Shown piece by piece: positions 1 to 10,757 of a DNA stretch of 64,000 nucleotides. This DNA is from Diplocarpon mali. Its lineage: Eukaryota > Ascomycota > Leotiomycetes > Helotiales > Drepanopezizaceae. The position numbers were made by a program, and so were the translations under genes. The notes beneath the pieces are model-generated. The model made no database searches and was not told the origin of the DNA. It saw only the letters and a program-made list of their open reading frames with translations. The stretch covers positions 152,579 to 216,578 of the forward strand of contig JAENRP010000043.1 in assembly GCA_024741835.1 (NCBI GenBank), in the 5' to 3' direction. The stretch's first letter is position 1, and each line of letters starts with the position of its first letter.

Positions 1-45
1 ATGAAGGAAATTTTCCATTCTTGATTATCCGCGTCACAATTACAG

Positions 46-283
46 AATGTCTTATTGTAGCATCGTACTATCCGGTCTTGGTGCAGAACATGGCCAAGTA
101 AGTGACACTCGAGACGCGGAATGACATTAGGGTTTCTCCTGAGCTTACGAAATATATCACAGATATCAATGCGGTAGTTGGAACATTCCTATGTATTCGA
201 GCTTCGTAGGCCTTAACAATTTACTGCGCACACACCTGGACTGCTCTAGCCGCTTTACCTGTCAAACTTCATTGGTGAAATAA
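46..283 (+). CDS. Possible 3' end of an unidentified gene, cut by the window edge
   Basis: An acceptor (TTACAG, ending at 45) opens an exon 46-97. A GTAAGT donor at 98 and a CACAG acceptor at 161-162 bound a 65-bp intron, and the joined frame stays open until TAA at 281-283. The peptide is about 57 residues and matches no family I recognise. The support is only the splice-site pair and the open joined frame. If real, the rest of the gene lies to the left of the window. It could equally be chance. Confidence 0.25.
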
Positions 284-721
284 TTCGACGAAATAATATT
301 AATTCTAATGGTCATATTACAAGTGAGCCCAATCTATGTACATTCATCAAGTCCGATGCCCCCAGGGAAGATTTATATAATTGCGTACAACGAGCACCAG
401 TTCCCTTCCTGGTATGGTACAGTTCCCGAGCGCCAAACAAATGCTCAAACTGCCGTCCCTATGCTTGTATTGCATCAATGGTGCCGCTGATAATTTTTTC
501 CCAAAATAGTAGAAACCGCCTGCCATTTTTACAGTCATCGGTACCTATCCGCATGCAAGAAGCCCAACACATTTACGAGTCTACTGAGCCTCGTATCTCG
601 AAATCCGTCTAAAAAACTCCTCATATTTCAAAGCATAAAGCTCTGAGTTTTAAGCCTCAACATCAACAACATTGGAAAACTTCGTAGCCTCCTCGATGTG
701 CGCATCGTTCCATGACCGTCC
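284..721. other. Intergenic, no gene seen
   Basis: This lies between the possible gene end at 283 and the 3' end of the DUF2293 gene (722, minus strand). Only short overlapping open frames are present, and none has splice support or a recognisable motif. It is probably untranslated and terminator sequence for both neighbours. Confidence 0.5.
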
Positions 722-3715
722 TCAGTCAAGATAAATCACTTCTCTTCTGGGTGGGATGGACCGGACGTAAGTTGGTACTCCTTCCTGAATCGTCTGGTAT
801 TCCTCATCTGTACTCCCTTCGCCAGTGAAGGGAACATGCCGATCAGAGCAAAAAGATTGGCTTTGAGTGTAGTATTTGGGCTGTTTTTGCTCTTCTCGAT
901 GCTGCCTAGAGCCGACGGTTCATCAGTAAATACAAGATGGAAAAAATACACACAAACTTACGTCGACCCCTCTAAACATCTTACTGTCGACCTTCCTTGT
1001 CCTAGGGGGATAGGTGACCTAACTAAGCTTTCCTGATATGAAAGACTTCCTCGACCAACATGATTCTGTGGAACTCTTGCAGGAACAGTTTTAAAACCAT
1101 CATTTGAATGTCGCAAGGAACCATCAATAGTAGCCTGAGAAAAACTTTGAATGAAAGCCTGATCTGGACCCCCAGACACAGGGGTCACATCATATGAACG
1201 AGATGGTTGACGAAAGACAGAAAATCCATGGTGTATTGGTGTCTTTTGGTTCTGCGACCTGCATTCAAGTGCAGGTTGCCGAACACCGTTATGACTTGAG
1301 TCCAGAATTTCACTGCTACTATGTATGTTGAGCGGTCTCCGACGAGAGGAATCGTCATAGGGCATTTGGCTATAAACAACTTGCCGCGTGGCCATACGAA
1401 CTTCTCTTTCAGAAGGGAAAGGTCCACCGTTACCTCTTCCAATGTATCCAGGGCGCGTTTCAAAACGACCAGACTCTGGAACGTCGTATATAGGAAGTCG
1501 TTCACCAGTGGTGGTATCTGTGTAAAAGGACTGAGTATTGCTCAACGACATACACTGAGTAGGCTCTACTCTTGATTGTCGAACCATTGCACTGGTATCA
1601 TAAACTTCATCTCGAACAGATGAAGAAGATTTCGATGTCAAATAATCAGAATGAGAAGGAGGAGCAAATGTACTGTTATCACGAGCTGTAAAGGAGCTTA
1701 GATGTCCTGGATCGTCCTCTCGTACCAGACGACGCCGCTTCACCTGTGGGCTATCATCATTGATGACAATCACTTGACGAGGCGCAGGAGTCTGAGTTCT
1801 GTGGCCAGTAGCTCGGGAGTGATTGAAGCCATCGCGAATAACAGGACCATGCCACTCGTCTCTGCGAGTAGACGCGACATCACACGGAACCGTCTCGATT
1901 GACGGCACGAGAAGGTCTTGCAGGTCATGCTTCACAGGAGACCGTCTCACTACTTGTGGCGGTTGAGTACCGGTTTCTATGTACGGAGAGTTTACCATAG
2001 CACCATATGGCTGTTGGAAATCCCGAGGCACAGTAGCGTCTGAAAGTCGGGGTAGGTCTTTGCAATAAGTCGGACGTGTAGTACGGGGAACGGTTACCTC
2101 GTTTCTCAGCGATACAGTTGACCTATATTGCGAATAGGCCGGGCCCTGTTCATATTAGTCTTTCCAGAAAAGCGAATTTGGCCAAGAACTTAACAGCTCC
2201 ACTTACAGGTCGGGACGATTCGATGAAGGAATTGTAGGCTGCAGTAACCGGCGGCGCAACTATTGGTCGCGGCCTTGTGGTTTCCGTGTATCCGTGTGGT
2301 GATACAGTGTGGGTACGTGGAATTTGTTGTCTACTAAGAGCATCCTCCCATGCTGCCTGATAGCGTTTGATGCCACGGTGCTCTTTCTTTCTTAGATCCT
2401 TAGCCCTAGTACGCGAGAATATTGCACCTGTTTTAGATCGTGCGGTAAGAGGTCTTGTGGAACTGTTGTTCTTGTGATGGAGCGGATTGAAAGACGTTCT
2501 CTGTTGATCCCATGAACAATTGGGTTGAGTTGAGACTTCCCTGCACTCTGCGGATGTAATTTCTCCTTCCGAGATACTTTCATCTGAGCTGTCGTCTTCG
2601 TCGGTACTGTCATCCTCCGAATCAGTGATGATCACGACTTCGCGAAGGATCTCGTCGATTTGATCTCGGCCAGTTTCTTCATCGCCACGCCACTTGATGA
2701 GAATGTCTAAGCATACAGGCTCGACTGCCTTCCGCGCATTTATCCAGCTTGTTTCTCTAAGTAGTTTATCGTATCTCGTATGAGTGTGCCTGATATGAGC
2801 TAGTACTGCGAGCTGAACCCTGCGGGACAAGGGAATGTTGGCTTGAAGACCAACAGTTGGCTCGCCGTGAAATTCAGCACCCTGCTAGGTAAGCATGTAT
2901 TCTGTGGGAGTAAGCAAACCGCACAAACCTTTTTGAAAGCATGTTCGATAATCATCACTCGGTCAGGGTTTGGTATTCTCGGAAACAAATCACGGATCGC
3001 ACTGTCGGCCTGCTTGTTTATTTCTTCCTGGGCCTCGGGTATCAGTTCGACGGTACCGGGCTGGATATTCAAATCTGGTATAACTGTCTCGCCGACGATC
3101 TCGCGAGCCTCTTCGACGATTGTTTCGCGGAAATAGTAGCCTGTACGGTGCACATGCTCTGAAATCTTCGAGTTTTCTTCTTTAAGATTATGAGCCTGCC
3201 CAAGATGTTAGAACGGCCAGAGAGTGTATTGGAACAAGTATACCGAGACAATGAAGATCATAGCATCTTTATTTCTCGAGAGCTCTTTGCAAGCGTTCGT
3301 CAAGACGGGATCTCCAACAGGTACGAACATGAACCCGGGCGGCGGTGGCTTATTTGTGACCTGTAATGAACGGGTGAGTCGCAGATGCCACTGTATTAAA
3401 TGACAGACCTACCTGGAATTCCAATTTTTTCTGCTTCTTTTCCGGATTTTGGGTGAATTCGAAATAAGACTGGTGCTTGGACTTAACCTTGGGCAGATCC
3501 AATTTAGCAACTAGGTGCGAAGGCGCCGGGACTGACCAGTCCATGGCTGTATACGATTTCTTCTCCTTCTTCCGCCGCTCCAGCAACTTTCGTGCTCGAC
3601 GCTCTTGGGTTCTCAGGCGGTCCTTTGATGTGCCCGGAGCAGTCTTTGCACCGCTCGTACCGGCTTGTGCTTTCGCGGCAGCCGCCTTCTTCTTTTTGCC
3701 CATCGATTTTACCAT
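722..3715 (-). CDS. DUF2293-domain protein with a long low-complexity C-terminus (909 aa)
   Basis: Six exons on the minus strand: 3413-3715, 3244-3360, 2929-3195, 2207-2881, 962-2145 and 722-905. All phases agree (910 codons including stop). The ATG at 3713-3715 sits in GCCATGG. Residues 1-100 are rich in Lys and Ala. A DUF2293-type core follows: PPPPGFMFVP near residue 102, FPRIPNPDRV near 205, and the helical AHIRHTHTRYDKLL near 250. The function of DUF2293 is unknown. After about residue 300 comes an acidic Ser/Asp/Glu tract, then roughly 500 residues that look disordered, rich in Ser, Arg and Pro, with a possible basic nuclear signal (KRRRLVRED). The last intron (906-961) removes a stop that overlaps its GTAAGT donor. 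The family call is fairly secure; a nuclear role is inference. Confidence 0.8.
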
Positions 3716-4422
3716 GGCAGATTCTGTTTTCAAATTAGTTCATGTACATTCGCTGGCTATTACGCCCTTAATGACACCAGCAGACTTTGGGTGGATGAGA
3801 ATGTATCCTTCTGATGTGTGAAGACGGTCACAGGTTTTCTGGGGTGCCTTAAAATGACGCATGGCGGTTAGTTTAAGACTAGTACGAATAATCGCGTAAA
3901 AACCATGCCTACAAAGTTCGCATCAAGAACCTTGTGACCCGATGGTATTATTGTGAAAATCCACATAGAAGCATTAATTATTCATCGCTAACTCCGTAGT
4001 GACATATAGAGTTCGCCGCGTCAAACGATAAAAGCAGTAGCATCCCCATGAAATCTGGATGCACGCCTAAATGTTGCAGTAATACAGTTCAATCATTAGA
4101 CTTGGAACTTCAGGCTTTGGTTAAAACGGCCGAAAACTGGTTTTTAGCTCTGGTTTTACATTGGTGAGGAATGCGATTTAAGCCAATGCTGAAGTCATCA
4201 GCAACTCTGACTAGAATGGTAACGATAGCTGCTTTGTGCTTTACATTATTTCGTTTCTGCATTGTACATCTCCTACGCTGCTTGTACTGTCGATATTAAA
4301 CTCCTGGAACGCCATGAACGCTGATACTGCTGTGCACCTGCAGGCATGTACATTACTAGGACCCCCGAATCCTGGCTACATACTAGCCGAACGCCCGCAG
4401 ATGCTGTCTCAAATCGAAACAC
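3716..4422. other. Intergenic: promoter of the DUF2293 gene and 3' region of the carrier gene
   Basis: Both neighbours are on the minus strand, so this 707-bp stretch holds the upstream region of the DUF2293 gene (start 3715) and the 3' flank of the carrier gene (stop 4423). I see no coding frame with splice support and no RNA gene. Confidence 0.5.
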
Positions 4423-5640
4423 CTAGTCATCCATGGCATTGATCTGCTTCTTGATGAATTCAAAAGCAGAAAAGAATAGGGAATTCACCACACATGATCT
4501 TCCCATGCTAACGCCCAGACCTCTGTACATCCGCTTGTTGAAAAATTCAATCCTGGGTGCCTTCCTGACCTTCTCTCCTTTGCAATGTGTCAGACAGTTT
4601 CGCTGGTAAATGCTCTTCGCTGAATCGATAGGGTAAATTAGAATCCAACTCGCAACTCCGCAAAGTCCACCAGCGACAACAACAGCAAGGGGATTCGTCG
4701 TTGACTTGTTTTGTCGGTAGGTTGTAATAAGTTGCTTGCTGCTTTCATAGGTCATAAAGTAAATTGATGTACCCAATGTATCTCTCACTGTTGATTATCA
4801 GTATGGTTTTGCCACTCTTGTCAGGTATCTTACGAAGATGGAGATTGAATCCGGAATATAGGCCAGCAAATCCGCGATGCTTCACAATATTTTTTGCAGT
4901 CTTGAATGTGCCTTTGTTCTGATAGCTCGCTGCCACAAGTCGCCCGGTGGACGGCTCGGAGACACTCGAAGCTTTGCGATGGGCCATGAGGACCGAAACC
5001 TGGGCAGACAGCTTCGTCAACTCGAAAGGACAAGCAACCAATGTGATAAGACTCCCAGCTGTAGCTCCCGCAGCTCCAAAGCAGGCAATTGTTGATAAGT
5101 TTGGATAATTTCCAGGCTTGTTAACGTGCAGCAAGGGATCCACTCCGAAATTCTTCTTGAACCAGTCCGCATAGGTATATTTCGATTTCTGGTAGACCGA
5201 AAAGGAAATGGTTCGGACAACAGTAATACTCAATAATGGAGCTGTGACACCTCTGCTTCCAGTCAGCAGACGCCCTCCACAATACGTGTCCGAACTAAGC
5301 TTCTACGCCTTGATCTGTACCAACCTGAAAAACCCTCTAAACTTCTCAGTTTGATATGTCTTTTGAATGCAGTCCGCATAGCTACTGTAGGAGTAGGTTT
5401 GAACGCGAGTCTTGATAGAATCTAGAGGGAACTATGGTACTAGATCAATTCCTACTCCCCCAGCGCAGAATGGGGACATACCGCTATGAAGGTTGAGAGC
5501 ACCGAGGATGTCGATGCAGCAATCTCAGTTCTGTATCTCTTGACCCATCTCTTCTGCCGGCCGCCGCCTTTCTGTTGCAAGATATCCGCTTTGCTATCTT
5601 CTTGAACGTCGCCGTTGGACCTTGGCTTTACGGCCATCAT
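4423..5640 (-). CDS. Mitochondrial carrier family (SLC25) protein, 349 aa
   Basis: Four exons: 5482-5640, 5325-5431, 4834-5252 and 4423-4787, giving 350 codons including stop. All three SLC25 repeats are present, each with its Px(D/E)xx(K/R) signature: PLDSIK just after the first intron, PFELTK in repeat 2 and PIDSAK in repeat 3. Such carriers sit in the inner mitochondrial membrane and exchange metabolites. The start is ATGATGGCC at 5640, followed by a basic N-terminus of about 40 residues. Part of the carrier lies in frames that only join after splicing, for example HL|LRDTLGT across the intron 4788-4833. The substrate cannot be told from the sequence; the repeat-3 contact region (PIDSAKSIYQRN) is not one I can tie to a named transporter. 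Confidence 0.88.
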
Positions 5641-8101
5641 TTGTGAACAGAGTCACGGTGAGAGATTGACCTCTCAGCGCGGTCTGAATACCGAACGATT
5701 CCAAGGGTAGTCCATTAAGTCTTCCGAATATGAGATTGGCAAGACAAAGGATAGTTGCTAATTTGCAGTTGTAAAGAGGGTGTGGTTTTGGGATATTAAT
5801 CGGTACCGATTGCGGGGTCAATGTTTGGAGGTTGAGTGAATCATCAGATACATCACAAGGAAATCCCTCAGCTACAGTCGCAGCGTCATTCCGCTTAGTA
5901 GGTTACGAGTACGCTGTAATTTCTAAAGTGGATACCTGCACTCCACCTCTGATATCATCTCTTGATCATGGCGTTTGGCATACTTTTGGTGCTCTTCTAC
6001 TACATCTGCTCTTATCAATTTGAAATGCAATATGGCGTTTTACAGAGGTGGGGATGACATTCTTCGTTTGGCCAGAGTCTTTCTTAGCGTTGCGATAGAG
6101 CATTTCAACCAGATATATAACATCTGCTTGGCATACAGATTCTGGAGTAATAACCATGCATGCTCCGAGAACTCATTTTCTCTTCCCACAATGGTGATAG
6201 CCGCTTATGCCGATCGAACTATGATGGGCAGATAGATTTCGCTCGATTTTTCGAAGCAACTATTGAATTTTTCAGCACAGATTGCTTGCGGCACCTGACC
6301 TACGTCTCGCAGCCCTCATGATCATTAGCCAGCGACAAAATCGTAGAGGCGCATTCTTTTTAAAATTTTGTAAAATAATACGTGCTTAATTTCCCACCAA
6401 TAAACACGAGCAAGCCAAGACGTGTCATACTTACGTTACTTTAGGGTTTCTATTTGCCATCCTATTCACGCACTTTCTTAGTACATTTCAAGTCTATCTT
6501 TGAAGTCTACCCAGCGACACTGAAATCCGCGATTTATTCAGCAGAGCGAAATCCCCTTTCGCGAAGAATTTCCCTTGTCAGGCCGTGTATTTTTTTTCCA
6601 ACCGCATTTTACTACCGTTGGGCAGCTCGCAATTTGTCTGACTTCTCCTTGTCTGGCCCGAAGATTCGATTAGGATTGAGTTCGATTAACACATTTCCGG
6701 CTGTAGGATTTATTTGCATGTTGAAATGAGAAAACAATCGTGTAGTGTTCGCCTTACCCAGTTGACGGCATCATATTCTTGGTTTGACCATAATAAGATC
6801 AAGATCTAATCGCTTGCCAGGAGGATTTCCGCTGAGATATGAGGGATTTGGGACTTCAGGCCTCCAAACGCCGCTGCATCTTCGGCGCTGCCAATTAACT
6901 GAACTTTCTAATTGGTCGTCTGGAAAATGGTCTTTGAGGAAGATTTTGAGAAAGAGGAAAAATGACTTAGTGAACTAATTGTAACTTGATGTGCCCAAAT
7001 TCCTTTGCTGCCGCTACCTGCACATATCTCAGGAGTGAACTTCTTGGAAGCTACCGATCAAGAGCAACAGTAACTGCTCGTTCAGGTGGCATATCCATTG
7101 TTTGGAAAGGAAGCCCAAGTTGCAAAAAGCCGTTTCCTACTTGAGAAATAGTCTTTGGCTGCCTAGTAGAGGCAACAGGACCTTTCAGTGCTTCGGTCAT
7201 TAGTTGAAGGTCGGACACCACGCCTTTGCAGTTATCTAAAGGAAGAATTTAACGAGCGCTCCGATGTAGTGTATTCTATGGCGATGACAATAGTGCGTGG
7301 AGAACGGTAGAGAATCGTGTACCAGCGTTCTGACACCAGAAACTTTTTCGTTCAAGTCAAGAACGGCACCAAAATGATATTTGAGTAAACTAACTCAGAA
7401 ACGTAGAACTCAGGATTATGCATATTCAGCATATATCCATTTTTACGAAGCCATCACTTGCGTATATATAATTGACAGTCAGTCCTGCTTAAATGTGCTT
7501 AAACTTGTGTCAAAGTTCAGACAATAATAGCCAGTACTTAGTAAGACATCGGTCGTTTATTCACATGAGCCAGTTTATTTCGATATCTTGCGCAGGTTTA
7601 CTAGACTGGGAGAAATTGAGTCTTGAGAAGGCTGCAACGAAACCGTGAGAATACCGAATCCCAGATTCTCATTGCTTGACTTATTTTCGTGCTCTGATCA
7701 CCCTCGAGCTGGCGATGATCGCACTTTCAGACATTAATCAAGTCCGAGGCCGCTGGATGAGACACCTATTCTAGTGCTTACTCTCCTTGAATGAGGGAGT
7801 AAATGATGCATTATTAGTGTCCTATGAAACCGGACAAACAGACAAAATGCGCGTTTGGGAAGATGATGCCAGGAGCATACCTGGCTGAGCAGTATATATT
7901 TAGCACGTGTAAAGCTCAGCCACACGATGTGACGCTAGCGCTCCAGGGGTGGTCCCCGGTAGTGGCGGTAGTGGTCAGTCAACTTCGAGCTTCGTATGTG
8001 TTTAGGCGTCGAATAAAGCTGGACACGATTTAAAAATCTTTCGCAAATACAATGAGTCTCTAGTAACTTATCTCCTTAACGATATATCAAAACTCGAAAT
8101 C
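5641..8101. other. 2.4-kb stretch without a recognisable gene
   Basis: It lies upstream of both flanking genes (carrier on minus, Cue5 on plus), so both promoters should be here. Several open frames of 60-90 codons occur on both strands (for example 6454-6729 plus and 5966-6157 minus), but none resembles a known protein, carries consistent splice sites or joins to a longer frame. Decayed or species-specific sequence or an untranslated RNA cannot be excluded. Confidence 0.45.
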
Positions 8102-9624
8102 ATGTCTGCACCAACGAAGGTAACGGATCCTTCAGTAAGCTACTTATACATCTTAGGATGTTGTGTACATGAGCTGTTTCTGTCACCTACAGATTACTGA
8201 CATTTCTCGTGGCCTAAGTCGAAGAATCCAACTGGAGCTGAATCACCGACAACTGTTCGACCGCTTGAGATGGACGACGACGACGTTCCAGAATCAGTAG
8301 CTATTGGTAACGATGTGCCAGCAGCATCGAGACATGCTACAGCCGAAGATGAGGGCCCCGCGAAGCCTCCTCGCCCTTTAAGTCCCCAACAACAGGCAGA
8401 GAACACGTTGAAGGAGGCGTTCCCAAGCATCGATATCGCTGTCGTCAAGGCTGTTTTGATCGCAAGTGGAGGGCGTGTCGAGCCAGCGTTCAATGCTTTA
8501 CTGGGTAAGTCGAAATACTTCCCGGGATATATGATGCTTGCATCATTTGAAGCAGATGTACACAGCTCTTTGACATGTACAATTTAGGTATGTCGGATCC
8601 TGATGCAGTGAGAGAGCAAACACCTCCCCCGCAGCCGCCTCGCCCAGCTGCCCCTCATACTGGCTCTACCCCGCAGTCACAACTCGAAGCCGATGAGCAA
8701 TACGCTCGCCAACTGGCTGAACATTACGGAGGTGGATATGCCCCTCGAAGCACCAGCCGTGGCGAGGCTCCTCGCAGGCAGCAAACTGGCTTGAGGCCCA
8801 ACGAACATCAGGAAGAACGCAACTTTATTGATGATGACCTGCCAATTATCAAGGAAAATCTCAAGAAAGGATTTCTCGAGACACAATCCAAAGTTAATGG
8901 CTGGATCACAACTCTGAAGAAGAAAATCGACGGCGAGGACGAGGATGAGACTCCTCGCTATCAGGGCTACAACGCTGGATCATCAAATGCTCAATATCAT
9001 TCCCGAAGAAGCAACGATGGAAGAAGGAGTGGAGACTACAACCGCTATGATGCCGATCCACAAGTTTTAAGCGACGATTTTGCAGGCATGCAGATGAAAA
9101 GCGACGGAAGTAAGTCACTTCCCATGGCCGCATGGGTCTCTAACTAGGTCTGATATTACAAAATAGCCCCTGTTCGACGTTCTACTCGCCCGCTTGCAAA
9201 CCCTGATCTGTTCAAGCCCACCCCGGCTCCTCCGAAGCCTTCTGACGGCCGAAAGGTTGCATTTCAAGGCGGACTGCCTGAGGAGATCGATAATTACAAC
9301 TCATGTCTAAAACCAATCGCCAAAGAGAATGCCCCGTCAGTTAGCAAGCAAAGCAAATGGCAGCCACTTTCCACTGTCGATCCGAGCCCTGTCGGCGAGA
9401 CAGAAAACGATCCGTTCAGCCTAGGAGACAGCGAGGACGAGAAAGAACCAAAAGAGCGCGTAGGTGGTAAGGAGATCAGGACGGAAGATGCCGATAGACT
9501 GAAGAAAGCTGCTGCTGAAGTCATGGCCGAAAATACTAGCGAGCCCATGCGGAAGCCTGAATCGACCGAGATCGTCGGAACTAAGGACAAGATCGCACAG
9601 GAAACGCTGACAGGAAAGCCTTGA
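8102..9624 (+). CDS. CUE5: CUE-domain ubiquitin-binding protein, Cue5-like (about 430 aa)
   Basis: Exons: 8102-8134 (or 8102-8119), 8219-8504, 8588-9109 and 9167-9624. A CUE domain falls near residues 60-105 and is interrupted by the intron 8505-8587 (ENTLKEAFPSIDIAVVKAVL then GMSDPDAV). Yeast Cue5 binds ubiquitin and Atg8 and links aggregated ubiquitinated proteins to autophagy. The rest is low-complexity, Pro/Gln- and Asp/Glu-rich, as in the family. The first intron has two usable in-frame donors, GTAACG at 8120 and GTAAGC at 8135, so the N-terminus differs by five residues. The acceptor at 8218 is fixed by a CTGAC branch point and by a TGA just upstream. No sure Atg8-interaction motif was identified. 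Confidence 0.85.
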
Positions 9625-10757
9625 GCGGAGAGGTCTGGGATTGTTTGTCTTTTAGCCTGTGATTCTCGTTATACCTAAGTAGTTAACCCGAACATCGATA
9701 ATAGCCTCATAAACTCCTACTTCATTTTTCTTATCCAGGTATTTGATTTTCCTCGAATTCTGCCTTGTCATGGCCCTGGACATCTCAGTATGTGGCTTAA
9801 GATAAAAATATAACGAAACGCCTCCAGACTCAAGTATGAAATGGACCAGTCCGCTTCGATTTCCAAGAGCTTTACTTGGATACTCGGCCTCGATATCGCT
9901 CTACGATTACCAATAACGGGCTTCTATCTACGAGCTGCATTTAGAGCTACCCCACCCTCACATTTGTGTTTATCAGCCTTGCATTGACCACGTGGTAGAC
10001 TGTTCTATCGTGATTGGCCGGGTACCCTTGCATTGGGAGAAGGCTGAGGAAGAACATCAAATCATTTCGAATCATACTGCCCCTCACTAGGTAATAGCTG
10101 GCTTCGGGGTCCTAGTTCTAAGAACGAGCCTGGTCATGGTGCATAACCGTTCATATTCTGTCCATTCCTTTCACTTTGAAAACAAGAAAGACACCATGCC
10201 CATCCGCAGCAGAGTCCAGTCCGAGCTAGAGCGAGAATAGAGTAAAGAGCTGGACCAGCTGGTGCTCAGACGAATCAGCCGACTAAGCCACAACGACTCC
10301 GATAGATCACAATCTCAACCTCAATTTCAACCTCGATACTCCTCTGAACCCAATCCGTCCAAGATCATAGCAGATTCTCCGCTCATAAAACTTCGCCTGG
10401 AGGGCTGCAATCTATCTTAAAAACGATTCCTGTGGCTATTCTACATGCGTCTTTAAGCAAGAAGCGGGGGGTCTATTAGAGAGGCAGCGTGCACTTCTAC
10501 ATCCGTCAGTGGCTGGTACACCGTCAACGGCCTGCACGCATAGCCCGAGACGGAGTCTCTTATCGGCTGCCGCTGCAGCTGCCATTTGTCTCTCCTCGCA
10601 TCAGGTCGCTTTGGACGCCTAAATCCGATTATGTTCATAGACTCTATCTCTAATAGTCTATGAATCTTCAATTGTGACTTAGCTGCTCTCTTGAAATAGT
10701 TTCATCTCCCGCGGGATATCCTCACCTGGTCTCAGCCTCCAAGCCAAAATCTGCATC
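9625..10757. other. Intergenic / PHO81 upstream region
   Basis: This holds the Cue5 3' flank and the PHO81 promoter. A short ATG frame at 10195 is interrupted by one TAG after 14 codons and then runs open for about 60 codons. It has no recognisable motif and could be an upstream ORF, a decayed gene or chance. A CACGTG palindrome is annotated separately. Confidence 0.45.
9989..9994. promoter_or_regulatory. CACGTG E-box upstream of PHO81
   Basis: A perfect CACGTG lies about 770 bp upstream of the PHO81 start. Neurospora NUC-1 and yeast Pho4, the bHLH activators of the phosphate regulon, bind this core, so a feedback site is conceivable. A six-base motif at this distance can easily occur by chance. 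Confidence 0.25.
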
